Shown one piece after another: positions 1-8,514 of a stretch of DNA of 64,000 bases (positions are counted from its first letter, which is position 1; each line of letters begins with the position of its first letter). The stretch spans positions 2,418,001-2,482,000 of the forward strand of contig NZ_CP073355.1 of assembly GCF_023525255.1 (NCBI RefSeq), in the 5' to 3' direction. Both the position numbers and the translations under genes were made by a program. The notes under the pieces were generated by a model. It saw only the letters and a list, made by a program, of their open reading frames with translations, made no database searches and was not told the origin of the DNA. Source of the DNA: Thermospira aquatica. GTDB lineage: Bacteria > Spirochaetota > Brevinematia > Brevinematales > Thermospiraceae.

Positions 1-989
1 TCCCAATTGAGTTCTTCAGAGGATGGACGATTTGCTACCTCTTCCACAACCTCTTCCAGCCTTTTTTGAGGAAGTTCTGGAGTTTTATTCCCATGTTTTA
101 CCGTAGCAATACGCGGCAATACCGCCATAGGAAAAAGCCTGTCCATCAGCTTTGAAATCCACGTGGTGGGAAGTGGAGAAATATCCCGAATACTTATTTC
201 TTCCCCTTCGAGAACAATCCTTAACGCCCGATCAAGGAATACCGGCCCATACATATCCACCAGAACCCCGAGACGAAATCGCCGCATCTTCTCAAGCCAG
301 CTCTGAAAAACCGCATACAACGTCTGATTTCCTACAGAAACAGCCAGTATCCCCTCGCGCTTCAGAATCTCGTAGATATTCGTTCCTAAAAGATAACTCT
401 GCTCAACCCACCAAAAAACATGCCCCGACCGAAGAAAACTCTTTTTATTCTGAGATGCATACTGCCACAATTGACCAAGATACACCAAAAGATCATAACA
501 ATACGCGAAATCTATACTAAGATTTTCCAGATCCCCCAACCACGAAGGCTTCTTTGCCAACCTTTGAAACGCTCCAATCACATCATTGAGTGCCTGTTTG
601 AGAGGCAGCCACTCCACCATAAGAGGCGTAGGTGATGTTCCCAGCTCAGGTGGAAAATTTGAAGAAATATCACAAATATACCCCAACAGATCCGTCTGTG
701 AGAGAAGATTCCCTGGAACAAGCTCTCCCAGATTCTCAAGCCTCAAATGATCCCACTGAATAATCTGAGGAAAATCCTGGGGATGCTTTTTCTTTGCCCG
801 ACGATAAAAAAACTCTCTTCCCCATGGCCATCGAAAATTCCGCACAAAACAGTACCAGTAAAACTGATCCTCGATTTTTGCCGCGAGTCTCGCCATCTCA
901 AGCGTCGGCCATTGCTGATCTAAAAGATGGGTCTCCCATTCTACCTTTGCACAACCGTTGCGAAAGAGTTCCGCAACTGAGGTCATCAT
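1..989 (-). CDS. Unrecognised protein, 3' end beyond window
   Basis: An uninterrupted minus-strand frame runs from an ATG at 989 to the window edge, at least 329 codons, so the C-terminus is missing. The start overlaps the tmk stop as ATGA, which implies translational coupling and one transcript. The protein is rich in Trp, Phe and Tyr and has no signal peptide, membrane segment or catalytic motif that I recognise; near the window edge it turns into a charged stretch (LEEVVEEVANRPSSEELNWE). Genes beside tmk often encode the DNA polymerase delta-prime subunit, but no P-loop or zinc motif is visible here, so I do not assign that function. Confidence 0.75.
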   Translation of the reverse strand, partial: MMTSVAELFRNGCAKVEWETHLLDQQWPTLEMARLAAKIEDQFYWYCFVRNFRWPWGREFFYRRAKKKHPQDFPQIIQWDHLRLENLGELVPGNLLSQTDLLGYICDISSNFPPELGTSPTPLMVEWLPLKQALNDVIGAFQRLAKKPSWLGDLENLSIDFAYCYDLLVYLGQLWQYASQNKKSFLRSGHVFWWVEQSYLLGTNIYEILKREGILAVSVGNQTLYAVFQSWLEKMRRFRLGVLVDMYGPVFLDRALRIVLEGEEISIRDISPLPTTWISKLMDRLFPMAVLPRIATVKHGNKTPELPQKRLEEVVEEVANRPSSEELNW

Positions 990-1588
990 TTCTCCTCCTT
1001 TAAAAACCTATGGAAATCCCCCCAGATTTTTTCATGGAGAGTTTCAACTTGCTCTTTCCCATCCAGCACACAGAACACAGGATCCCTTCTCGCCATATCT
1101 AGGAATCCTTCCCTCACACGCTGGTGAAACGCAAGCGATTCCTGTTCGATCCTATCCAGCGTTCCCTTTTTTCGCCGAAATGCCTCCTCAACATCAATAT
1201 CCAGCAGATACACCCGCCGGGGAAAAATATTCCCTACTATTTCAGTGTGAAGCTCATCTACGAACTCTTTTCTCAACCCACGCCCATACATCTGGTAGGC
1301 AACCGTCGAATAGAGATAACGGTCGCACAAAACCACCTTCCCTTCATGAAGTGCCGGAGCAATGACCCTCATCACATGCTCCCTCCTATCAGCAAGAAAA
1401 AGTAAAAGTTCAGTAAGTCTATCCATTGGCTCAGAAAGGACAATCTCCCGCAGTTTTTTCCCCACAGGAGTATCCCCAGGCTCATGCGTCAGAATGGCAC
1501 CCCATCCCTCCCGGATAAGCCTCTCATACAAGAGTTTTGCCTGGGTAGACTTTCCCGAGGCTTCAATCCCCTCAAAAACAACAAACAC
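986..1588 (-). CDS. tmk: Thymidylate kinase
   Basis: Phosphorylates dTMP to dTDP with ATP in the dTTP pathway, in the cytoplasm. The 200-residue length is typical of bacterial TMPK. The N-terminus carries the P-loop GIEASGKST (about residues 7-15). The DRYLYSTVAYQ segment near residue 92 matches the conserved DRY substrate-binding motif. The start codon is GTG at 1588, preceded by an AAGGA-type ribosome site. The next gene starts inside the tmk stop codon. A promoter with a perfect -10 lies just upstream at 1621-1649. Confidence 0.95.
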   Translation of the reverse strand: MFVVFEGIEASGKSTQAKLLYERLIREGWGAILTHEPGDTPVGKKLREIVLSEPMDRLTELLLFLADRREHVMRVIAPALHEGKVVLCDRYLYSTVAYQMYGRGLRKEFVDELHTEIVGNIFPRRVYLLDIDVEEAFRRKKGTLDRIEQESLAFHQRVREGFLDMARRDPVFCVLDGKEQVETLHEKIWGDFHRFLKEEK

Positions 1589-1620
1589 TTTCCTTCATCC
1601 TTAAAAAAATATGGTCCTAT

Positions 1621-1649
1621 ATTATAGATTGGGTTGCAATTTTTCTCAA
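1621..1649 (-). promoter_or_regulatory. Sigma70-type promoter of tmk
   Basis: On the minus strand TTGAGA (1649-1644) and TATAAT (1626-1621) are separated by 17 bp. It lies about 33 bp upstream of the tmk GTG and overlaps the T-tract of the preceding terminator. Called from sequence only. Confidence 0.65.
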
Positions 1650-1681
1650 AAAAATCGGGGTATCCTTTACTGGATACCCCG
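1648..1681 (-). terminator. Rho-independent terminator after the isoamylase gene
   Basis: A perfect 10-bp stem (1656-1665 with 1672-1681) closes a 6-nt loop and is followed on the minus strand by seven T residues. It lies 16 bp after the stop of the upstream gene. Confidence 0.9.
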
Positions 1682-1696
1682 AAAACCCACACATTC

Positions 1697-4684
1697 TTAC
1701 TGAGGAACCTCCTGCAAAACAACAATACTCCAGGGATTAACCCCATAAATACCCGTAATTTGCGTGGCATTCGATACATCCCAGTAGTTATTGTTTGGTT
1801 CAGCCCAGGAATCGGTATCAATGATCCGAACCCATTTCCTCCCAACAGAAGCAGAAGGTACGGTGTAGTTTACCAGACTCGTCCACATATTGATAAACAC
1901 AAGAAAATCACTATCCCCCACACTACTTCCATGAATCCGCAGCCACACACAACGGTCTCCCCATGAGAGGGCGGCAGCTCCATCCTCCTTTTTAAACTCA
2001 TAAACAACCGAATAATCACTTTGCCGTAAAGCCACATGGTTTTTTCGAAGCTGGATCACCTTACGAGCAAAGAGGAAAAGATCATTTTTACCATTGAGAT
2101 CTCCTGTCGCGTTATCCGTGCCATAGTTGTTGTGATAGGAAATACCACTTCCCCCTGTAGAAACCAAATGGGGACTATCGGTATTAATCATGTTGTAGTT
2201 ATTCCATGTGGCAACACTATCCACATTGTAGGGGTTGTTGTTCCCGTTTTGCGTTCGACCAAATTCATCCCCGTACACTGTCATTGGTACTCCCCGAGAA
2301 AACATCTGAATCACCCAGAAATTGCGAAGCCTCTTCCGGCGAAGAGGTTGATCACTCCCGCTATCCCAGGAATCATTATTGTCACTACCCCCATCCGAAG
2401 GACCAAAGGGCCAGAGAACGCTGTTATTTTTTGTGTTATAACTTACCAGATCCATCAGGGTAAATCCGTCATGAGCTACCAGAAAGTTTATAGACTTGTG
2501 GGGACCACCATTATCATTAAAATAGCCATAGTCCCCATTCACCACCTGAACAAAAGCTGGGTTAGAATCGTCCCCCGTCGTATTCCCATCCCCTTTCAGA
2601 AAGCGCCGCACCTGATCGCGGTAGCGTCCATTCCACTCAGCCCATCCTGAAGGGAAATTTCCCACCTGATAGGCGCTTATATCCCATGCCTCAGCAATCA
2701 TCTTCACATTTTTTGCTGCCCCAATAGCCGCAATATCCAGAAGAAGCTGGGCGCTACTGTTAAAATTCGAGACTTGATCCCTTCCAAGCACGGGAGCAAG
2801 ATCAAAACGAAAACCATCCACTCCCATCACGTCACTCCAATACACAAGCGAATTGGTAATCAGATCCTTTACCACCTGCTTTGACGTACCAAAGTTATTT
2901 CCACATCCTGTGCTCTCCCAGTAGTACCATGGCTGATTTTGCACGAGGGCATAGAATTCACTATTGTCAAAACCCCGAAAACAGGTAAGCTCGGCCGTAT
3001 TGGTATCTCCCCAGAGGCCTCCCTCCCCAGTGTGATTGTACACCACATCCAGGTAGACCTCAAGCCCCTCATTGTGAAACGCCTGTACCATCTCTTTAAA
3101 TTCCCTTGTTGGACCCCCAGGAGACTTATCATACGCATAGCGCCTATCCGGAGCAAAATAGCCGTACGTCATATATCCCCAGAAATTTCCCCCTGACTGA
3201 TTATCAGGATTGTGGTCGTTGTCCGTCTCATGGACAGGAAGAAGCTCGATTGCGGTATACCCAAGTGCCTTGAGGTATTTTGCCATGTACGCTGCTCCCT
3301 TGTAGGTTCCACGATACTGATCGGGAACTCCCACGACACTTTCAAACCCAGAAAAACCACTCAGAATCGTAGCGAGATTCACACTTGAAGGGTGTTTGGT
3401 AAGTCCTCGCACATGCGCCTCATAAATGATACTATCCTTCTCCGGAATATTAGGTTTTGTGCCATATGGGGTACTATCCAAAATAAGGTAGGCTTTGGGA
3501 GCAACTTTTCCTGTATCCCATGCTCGCCTGGGTTTACCATTATAAACATAACTCCCCGTTCCATAGACGTTGCCATCCACTCCTGCGCTTGCCAAAGCAG
3601 TAGGATTATTTCTATCATGGGTAATCTCACAAGCCCAGGGATCATAGAGTACCTTGTTGGGATTGAAACGGTTGCCCTGACTGTCTACATCAGAGAGAAA
3701 ACCATCGGTTGTGCCCGGTTGCCAGGAGGAAACATACGGCCAGTTTGGTCCCCACGCACGAAACGCATAGACCGTTCCATTGGTCACATACTTGAGTTTT
3801 GCCCGCCAATAATTATCACTGCCCTTTGCCATCTCATAGCGATAGACAGCATCCTCCCCATACGGTACACGATAGATTTCCAGCACAATTTTTGTGGCAT
3901 TTTTGGAATACACAGTAAACGTAGCCTCATCTGACGAGACAAAACGTCCCCCTGGTCCCCACGTTGCAGAACCCCATGAAGCCTCATCCACAGCCAAAAA
4001 TCCCTCGTGCAAAATAAGATAAACATTGGTGCTACTTTTCTCCCCTCCGCTATTCTGTGCATACACCTTTACCACATTAGTGACATGAGAAGAGAGAGAA
4101 AGATCATAACTCCAGGTTGCTGTTCCTGTAGCAAGGGTATAGACCCCTTCGTTCACGGATACATACACACCGCTAATACTTCCAGAAGTTGTTGCTGCCG
4201 TCCCTGTGAGAGTAAAAATGGTGAGATTGGTTTTGTGAAGAGGAGAAGAAAGATCAGCACTTACCGTTACAGCGGCATTAAGGGTAACCGTAATAGCCTC
4301 TGTCCTGGCGGTATTGTTGGCTGTATCTTTTGCCTGTGCCCAGAGGATATAGTCACCATTGCCCTTGTCGAGATTGACATTACTTACCGTAAAGTTTGTG
4401 CCACTTACCTGCGCAGAATAAACATTCGTGAAGGTTGCCTGATTGGTAGTCACGAAAAATCTGACCTCAGAAATCCCGCTATTATCTTTTACCGTTCCCT
4501 GCGCCTCTATCACACTCGACGTCAACACCTGTCCATTCGTGGGACTCACAAGCACGATCTCGGGAGGAGTGGTATCACCAGGAGGAGTTCCTGTTTCTCC
4601 CCCACTAACTTCTCCAGAACCTCCTCCTGACACAGCACACGAAACAATACTTATTGCTAAAAACCAAACGAGCCATTTTCTCAT
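1697..4684 (-). CDS. Secreted isoamylase-type GH13 glycoside hydrolase, lipoprotein
   Basis: Probably debranches alpha-1,6 linkages of glycogen- or starch-like glucans outside the cytoplasm. The start is ATG 4684, behind a GGGAGGT ribosome site; the reading frame extends further upstream but without support. A lipoprotein signal ends in the lipobox IVSC (Cys16). Two Ig-like domains follow (about 33-135 and 140-225), then a CBM48-like early-set domain and a GH13 barrel. Visible catalytic motifs are DVVYNHT, GFRFDLAP (nucleophile Asp), AEAWD (acid/base Glu) and VAHDGFT. The PGGPTREFKEMVQAFHNEG stretch is typical of bacterial isoamylases rather than pullulanases. About 995 residues, longer than usual because of the Ig-like domains. 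Single gene with its own terminator; divergent from the sigma-factor operon. A possible -10 TATAAT lies at 4724-4719. Confidence 0.88.
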   Translation of the reverse strand: MRKWLVWFLAISIVSCAVSGGGSGEVSGGETGTPPGDTTPPEIVLVSPTNGQVLTSSVIEAQGTVKDNSGISEVRFFVTTNQATFTNVYSAQVSGTNFTVSNVNLDKGNGDYILWAQAKDTANNTARTEAITVTLNAAVTVSADLSSPLHKTNLTIFTLTGTAATTSGSISGVYVSVNEGVYTLATGTATWSYDLSLSSHVTNVVKVYAQNSGGEKSSTNVYLILHEGFLAVDEASWGSATWGPGGRFVSSDEATFTVYSKNATKIVLEIYRVPYGEDAVYRYEMAKGSDNYWRAKLKYVTNGTVYAFRAWGPNWPYVSSWQPGTTDGFLSDVDSQGNRFNPNKVLYDPWACEITHDRNNPTALASAGVDGNVYGTGSYVYNGKPRRAWDTGKVAPKAYLILDSTPYGTKPNIPEKDSIIYEAHVRGLTKHPSSVNLATILSGFSGFESVVGVPDQYRGTYKGAAYMAKYLKALGYTAIELLPVHETDNDHNPDNQSGGNFWGYMTYGYFAPDRRYAYDKSPGGPTREFKEMVQAFHNEGLEVYLDVVYNHTGEGGLWGDTNTAELTCFRGFDNSEFYALVQNQPWYYWESTGCGNNFGTSKQVVKDLITNSLVYWSDVMGVDGFRFDLAPVLGRDQVSNFNSSAQLLLDIAAIGAAKNVKMIAEAWDISAYQVGNFPSGWAEWNGRYRDQVRRFLKGDGNTTGDDSNPAFVQVVNGDYGYFNDNGGPHKSINFLVAHDGFTLMDLVSYNTKNNSVLWPFGPSDGGSDNNDSWDSGSDQPLRRKRLRNFWVIQMFSRGVPMTVYGDEFGRTQNGNNNPYNVDSVATWNNYNMINTDSPHLVSTGGSGISYHNNYGTDNATGDLNGKNDLFLFARKVIQLRKNHVALRQSDYSVVYEFKKEDGAAALSWGDRCVWLRIHGSSVGDSDFLVFINMWTSLVNYTVPSASVGRKWVRIIDTDSWAEPNNNYWDVSNATQITGIYGVNPWSIVVLQEVPQ

Positions 4685-4773
4685 AGCCACGACCTCCCTT
4701 TGACAACTTCTATAATTTATTATACGGAGAAAAAAGAAAAAAAATGCAATCAAGAGAGAAATTTTTGCAACTT

Positions 4774-4802
4774 TTGACAAAACAAAAGACTTATCTTAGT
4801 AT
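4774..4802 (+). promoter_or_regulatory. Promoter of the ECF sigma operon
   Basis: TTGACA (4774-4779) and TAGTAT (4797-4802) are separated by 17 bp, 28 bp upstream of the GTG start. It reads as a housekeeping-sigma promoter; I see no clear ECF-type (GAAC/CGTC) self-regulated site. Confidence 0.7.
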
Positions 4803-4830
4803 ACAGAGGAGAAAAAACAAGGCGGACTAG

Positions 4831-5334
4831 GTGGAATTTGAGAGGTTTTATCTCGAAAACCAGGACCTTTTTTACCGATGGGCTTATAGCCATACCCGTG
4901 AACGAGAAAACGCGAGAGACATTGTTCAAGAAGCAGCAATGATCGTAGCAAAACGATGGTCAAGGATCCAGCATATGGACAACGCCCTGGGATATATGCT
5001 TCGCGTGATCACCAACCTCGCCAAAAAACAGGCCCGTCGTCCCGCAGCTGTTTTCCTCGATGACACAGGCTGGGAAAACCTCTCAGAGGAAAACAAAATG
5101 GACTCCACCCTGGAACAACAAGAGCAAGAGGAGTGGATCTATCGCATGCTAGACCATCTCAAGCCAGAAGAAAGGGCTGTACTTCTCTTGCGAGACATAG
5201 AAGAGATGGACTTTGCAGGACTGGCACAAAAACTGGGAATGAACCTCTCCACAGCCAAGTCCCACTACCGCCGCGCAAAACTCAAACTTCTCAAATTATG
5301 GGAGGAAACCTATGGAAAAGACAATCTGCAATAG
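4831..5334 (+). CDS. ECF-family RNA polymerase sigma factor
   Basis: Alternative sigma factor that redirects RNA polymerase, likely in response to envelope stress. The 167 residues show sigma region 2 (FYRWAYSHTRERENARDIVQ, about residues 13-32) and a region 4 helix-turn-helix near the C-terminus (FAGLAQKLGMNLSTAKSHYR). Start is GTG 4831 with an AAGGCGG-like ribosome site. The 3' end overlaps the anti-sigma gene by 23 bp, which fits co-translation of a sigma/anti-sigma pair. The target regulon cannot be read from the window. Confidence 0.9.
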   Translation: MEFERFYLENQDLFYRWAYSHTRERENARDIVQEAAMIVAKRWSRIQHMDNALGYMLRVITNLAKKQARRPAAVFLDDTGWENLSEENKMDSTLEQQEQEEWIYRMLDHLKPEERAVLLLRDIEEMDFAGLAQKLGMNLSTAKSHYRRAKLKLLKLWEETYGKDNLQ

Positions 5335-5695
5335 AGTCATGGACTTTCTGGATGAGCATCCTGAAGATATTTTGGCCGTGTGGGTAGAGGAGCATCTTGC
5401 TACATGTCCTCACTGCCAAAACTATGCCATGTTTTCCAGGCGACTGAGAAATCTCTCTCTGAAACACCACAAACTTCCTCAGCCTCTCACCCCTCCCGTC
5501 GTTGCCGAGTACAAAAACCACCCCGTGAGATGGGTTGTGGCCATAGCAGCAACCCTCGTGATCAGCCTGGGTATCGGTATAGGACTCCTCACCTTAAACC
5601 GTCCTTCTTCCGTCATCACCCTTTCTGATACGGCGCCCACCATGGAAACAACCCAGACCATCGATTACTATACAGAAATTGCCCTTTTGTGGTAA
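5312..5695 (+). CDS. Zinc-finger anti-sigma factor, membrane anchored
   Basis: Likely holds the preceding ECF sigma factor inactive at the inner membrane. The 127 residues carry the H-x3-C-x2-C motif HLATCPHC (putative zinc-binding anti-sigma domain) in the N-terminal half and one transmembrane helix (about 75-95), leaving a short external tail of about 30 residues. The gene overlaps its cognate sigma gene by 23 bp. The short periplasmic part suggests that sensing depends on a partner, plausibly the next gene. Confidence 0.85.
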   Translation: MEKTICNRVMDFLDEHPEDILAVWVEEHLATCPHCQNYAMFSRRLRNLSLKHHKLPQPLTPPVVAEYKNHPVRWVVAIAATLVISLGIGIGLLTLNRPSSVITLSDTAPTMETTQTIDYYTEIALLW

Positions 5696-5709
5696 ACAAG
5701 GAGTTCTCT

Positions 5710-6246
5710 ATGAAACGGATAACCATTCTCTTTTTGATTGTTCCTCTTCTCACGTACGCTCAGATGGGAGGAAGAGGACGAATGCGCCTGCCACTTCCCC
5801 CTGCAACAAAACAACCACCCTCTCTCACCGAGGTGATGCTTTTTCAGTACCTGGATCTGCGCTCGGTGCAACAAAACTACGTGGCACAAGTAAAACAAAT
5901 CTCAGAAAACACAAGAAACAAAAGCTCCGTTCTCAAAACACAACTCGCCACGTACGAGAGACGTTTTCTTGAGCTCTGCCAGAAACCACTTCCCTCCCCC
6001 TCAGAACAACAAGAAATGCTCAACCTTTTAGAAAAAATAACTGACATCAACCGGGAAATTTTCGCTCTTCAACGCAAGGCCATGAGTGATATAGAAACAC
6101 TCAATCGGGAACGAGAAAAACAAATCCTTACCATTACCGGACGATGGCTCAAAGAGGCTCGAAAGAACCCCGAAGAGCTTCTCAGATTTGTGCATTTTGT
6201 CAATCAACAAAAAGGCCTTCCCCTTCCTCCTACCGGAAATGAGTAA
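5710..6246 (+). CDS. Secreted Spy/CpxP-like helical protein
   Basis: Start chosen at ATG 5710 behind AAGGAG; the frame is open 21 bp further but without a better site. The N-terminus MKRITILFLIVPLLTYAQ is a signal peptide cleaved near TYAQ. The mature part has a Gly/Arg/Pro-rich start and then a long, charged, mostly helical region (residues 40-165), as in periplasmic stress or metal sensors of the Spy/CpxP type that often follow ECF/anti-sigma pairs. No exact LTxxQ motif is visible, so the family call rests on layout and helix pattern. Its last 17 bp overlap the convergent ABC transporter gene. Confidence 0.6.
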   Translation: MKRITILFLIVPLLTYAQMGGRGRMRLPLPPATKQPPSLTEVMLFQYLDLRSVQQNYVAQVKQISENTRNKSSVLKTQLATYERRFLELCQKPLPSPSEQQEMLNLLEKITDINREIFALQRKAMSDIETLNREREKQILTITGRWLKEARKNPEELLRFVHFVNQQKGLPLPPTGNE

Positions 6247-6916
6247 ACCCTGTAATCTCTCCATTTTGAATAGAGTACGATTCTCGACAGTATTCTCGAA
6301 AGCGTATATCATGCGTGGCCACGAGAATCGTTAATCCGAGTTGGTTCAAATTCTGGAAGATATGATAGATCTCCTGGGCAGACTTCTCATCAAGATTCGC
6401 CGTCGGTTCATCAGCTACCAGAATCTCAGGACTATGGATAAGTGCCCGGGCAATACTTGCCTTTTTCCTTTCTCCACCGCTCAGCTGATAAGGATAGAGA
6501 TGGAGGAGATGGGAAATCTTGAGCTTTTCACAAAGGGTACGGAAATACTCCTTTTTTGCTCGTACAGAGATACCATTAATAAGAAGGGGAAGAAGAATAT
6601 TATCCCCAACACTGAGATCATCGATAAACTGGGATTCCTGAAACACAATCCCAAAAAAGCGCCTCCGAAGAGCACAGACCGTCGTATCTGTCGCAAGAGA
6701 AAGCGAAACCTTATTCCAGAAAACCTCCCCCTCCGAAGGACGCAAGAGCCCGAGAGTGGTGTGAAGAAGGGTGGTTTTCCCACTTCCCGAAGGTCCTACC
6801 AAACTGATGTAATCGCCCTCGTTAATATCCAGATTCACCCTCTTGAGAGAAGTAAGCTTTTTATCTTCCGTGACCTTGTACTCTTTCGTAATATTAATCA
6901 AACGGATCTGCATCAC
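6230..6916 (-). CDS. ABC transporter ATPase, FtsE/LolD type
   Basis: ATP-hydrolysing subunit of a type VII (FtsX/MacB-like) ABC system. The 228 residues contain Walker A GPSGSGKTT, the signature LSGGERKKASIARAL, Walker B ILVADEPTANLD and the H-loop ATHD. The start overlaps the permease stop (6913-6916). The permease partner is unusually small, and no lipoprotein-sorting partner is next to it, so FtsE and LolD functions cannot be separated. The 3' end overlaps the convergent gene by 17 bp. Confidence 0.9.
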   Translation of the reverse strand: MMQIRLINITKEYKVTEDKKLTSLKRVNLDINEGDYISLVGPSGSGKTTLLHTTLGLLRPSEGEVFWNKVSLSLATDTTVCALRRRFFGIVFQESQFIDDLSVGDNILLPLLINGISVRAKKEYFRTLCEKLKISHLLHLYPYQLSGGERKKASIARALIHSPEILVADEPTANLDEKSAQEIYHIFQNLNQLGLTILVATHDIRFREYCRESYSIQNGEITGFTHFR

Positions 6917-7410
6917 AACTCCTTAAGATACCGTTCCTGATGATACACCTGCACAAGTACCGCAATGGGAATAACGATAACTAACAGCAAAAAACCTACC
7001 CCGGAGGCAAAGAAAAAGCCTTGTATATTTTTCCCCATAGCAGTCAAGGTTGTGTTCCTCATAACCATTAACACAAAAGTAGCTACAAAAAAACCAACAA
7101 CATACGGCAAAAGAAACTCAAAAAACATATTGACTATAAGAAAAAATCGAGAAGCTCCAAGAGATCTCAACAATACCACCGTAGAACGAGCCTCTAAATG
7201 GGTTTTAAGATTAACCACAATTAGCTGAAAGAAAACAAACACCCCTAACAGGACCCACCAGATAATTGGTGATGACAATCGCCCGAGCACAAAGAGAATA
7301 CCACTATTGACCACTACCAGAAGAAACCGCCAGAACCACATCTTACGAAAACGCTTCAGATTAAGCCATAATAAATTCGTCCAGAAAACAGAGACAGAGC
7401 TTTCTTTCAC
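6913..7410 (-). CDS. Mini FtsX-like permease lacking the extracellular domain
   Basis: 165 residues with four predicted transmembrane helices at about 27-43, 48-68, 93-115 and 135-158. The stretch LLRSLGASRFFLIVNMFFEF between helices 2 and 3 resembles the coupling segment of FtsX permeases. FtsX normally has about 300 residues and a large external loop between helices 1 and 2; here that loop is only a few residues. Start is GTG 7410, directly after the TAG of the upstream gene, with GGAGGAAT as ribosome site. Coupled upstream and downstream, so it forms a three-gene unit with the ATPase and the unknown protein. Confidence 0.75.
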   Translation of the reverse strand: MKESSVSVFWTNLLWLNLKRFRKMWFWRFLLVVVNSGILFVLGRLSSPIIWWVLLGVFVFFQLIVVNLKTHLEARSTVVLLRSLGASRFFLIVNMFFEFLLPYVVGFFVATFVLMVMRNTTLTAMGKNIQGFFFASGVGFLLLVIVIPIAVLVQVYHQERYLKEL

Positions 7411-8283
7411 CTATTCCTCCTGCCACAAAAACTGAGTATACGCTTGTTTAATACTTTTCAATATCTCCAGTTTTTGGACAGGATCAAACTTTTTTATAAA
7501 CAACATCTTTGCATAACGGTCAAAGGTCTTCAACTGAGCAAGTACACGCTTGTACTCGTCATTGATCTCATCATCAACCACAAGGATAAGCCCCACTTTC
7601 TTATCGTTATAGGTTGTCAACAGTTTTGTAGAATCATTTATGGTATACACATCCCCCTCAGGATAAAAATCCGGGGCTAAAGAGATCCCGAGATTTTTCC
7701 CTTCCACCAGCAGCGTTACAACCTCAGTATACTGCATGAATTTTTGAGGGTATTTTGGATCCTGAGCATCCAGAAGAGAGAAAACAATCACCCCTGTCTC
7801 ATCAATACGATAATTGATCACGGCATTTCGGCTCAGCTTTTGCTTTATCATATTCCATTCTTTGTAGGTCAACTCTGTGCCGTACGGCAACACCACATCA
7901 AAGGCACCTTGTGCATTCTTCTGATAAAACTCATCAAGAACAATCACGTGTCGCTTACGCTTCGTCATCGCATTTGCCCCGTCAATCTTCTCCAGGAGTC
8001 GATCCATTTCTATAATACTTTTCTGTCCTATCGGCAACCGGTACTTAGCGGGAAAATTCGTCGCTAATTTGGCAAAAAGCCGCTCAGTAAACACAACTTC
8101 AATCTCATTCACCTGGGATGCTACAAAAAGTTCATACTGTGAAGGATCAAAACGCATACCCGCAGAAACCTGAAGAACCTGACTCCCATGCCGGAGATAA
8201 ACATCCTTCAGCATGATTATAGGGATTTCCTCTGTTCCGTACTTTTCACAAATACGTAACGCTTCTTCAACAGTAATCTTCAT
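7411..8283 (-). CDS. Unrecognised 290-residue protein linked to the ABC module
   Basis: I do not recognise the family. The protein is soluble by sequence, with no signal peptide or membrane helix, and alternates beta-like and helical stretches; AFDVVLPYGTELTYKEWNMI and VGLILVVDDEINDEYKRVLA are among the more ordered segments. It is first in a transcript with the mini-permease and ATPase: its stop codon touches the next GTG. The start ATG 8283 follows GGAGGAT and a clear promoter at 8315-8343. It may be a cytoplasmic partner of the transporter, by position only. Confidence 0.7.
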   Translation of the reverse strand: MKITVEEALRICEKYGTEEIPIIMLKDVYLRHGSQVLQVSAGMRFDPSQYELFVASQVNEIEVVFTERLFAKLATNFPAKYRLPIGQKSIIEMDRLLEKIDGANAMTKRKRHVIVLDEFYQKNAQGAFDVVLPYGTELTYKEWNMIKQKLSRNAVINYRIDETGVIVFSLLDAQDPKYPQKFMQYTEVVTLLVEGKNLGISLAPDFYPEGDVYTINDSTKLLTTYNDKKVGLILVVDDEINDEYKRVLAQLKTFDRYAKMLFIKKFDPVQKLEILKSIKQAYTQFLWQEE

Positions 8284-8314
8284 CGGTACCAGTTATCCTC
8301 CATTTTCTCTTTAA

Positions 8315-8343
8315 ATCATAAAGATAAAAGGAAAAAAAGTCAA
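8315..8343 (-). promoter_or_regulatory. Promoter of the ABC module
   Basis: TTGACT (8343-8338) and TATGAT (8320-8315) with a 17-bp spacer on the minus strand, 31 bp before the ATG. The remaining 171 bp up to the cheA stop hold no gene and no convincing terminator. Confidence 0.65.
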
Positions 8344-8514
8344 TATAGAGATGACCTTTCATTAAGACTCTCACAAAACTTCTTTATCAAATCCCTCAAT
8401 TTTTACAAAAACACCCTTCTCTTTATTGCCTTTTTCAAAGCATGTGTAACACCAACGATACCCTCACAAAACCACAAGAAAGATAAAAAATTACCTTCGA
8501 GAACGATAAAGTAT

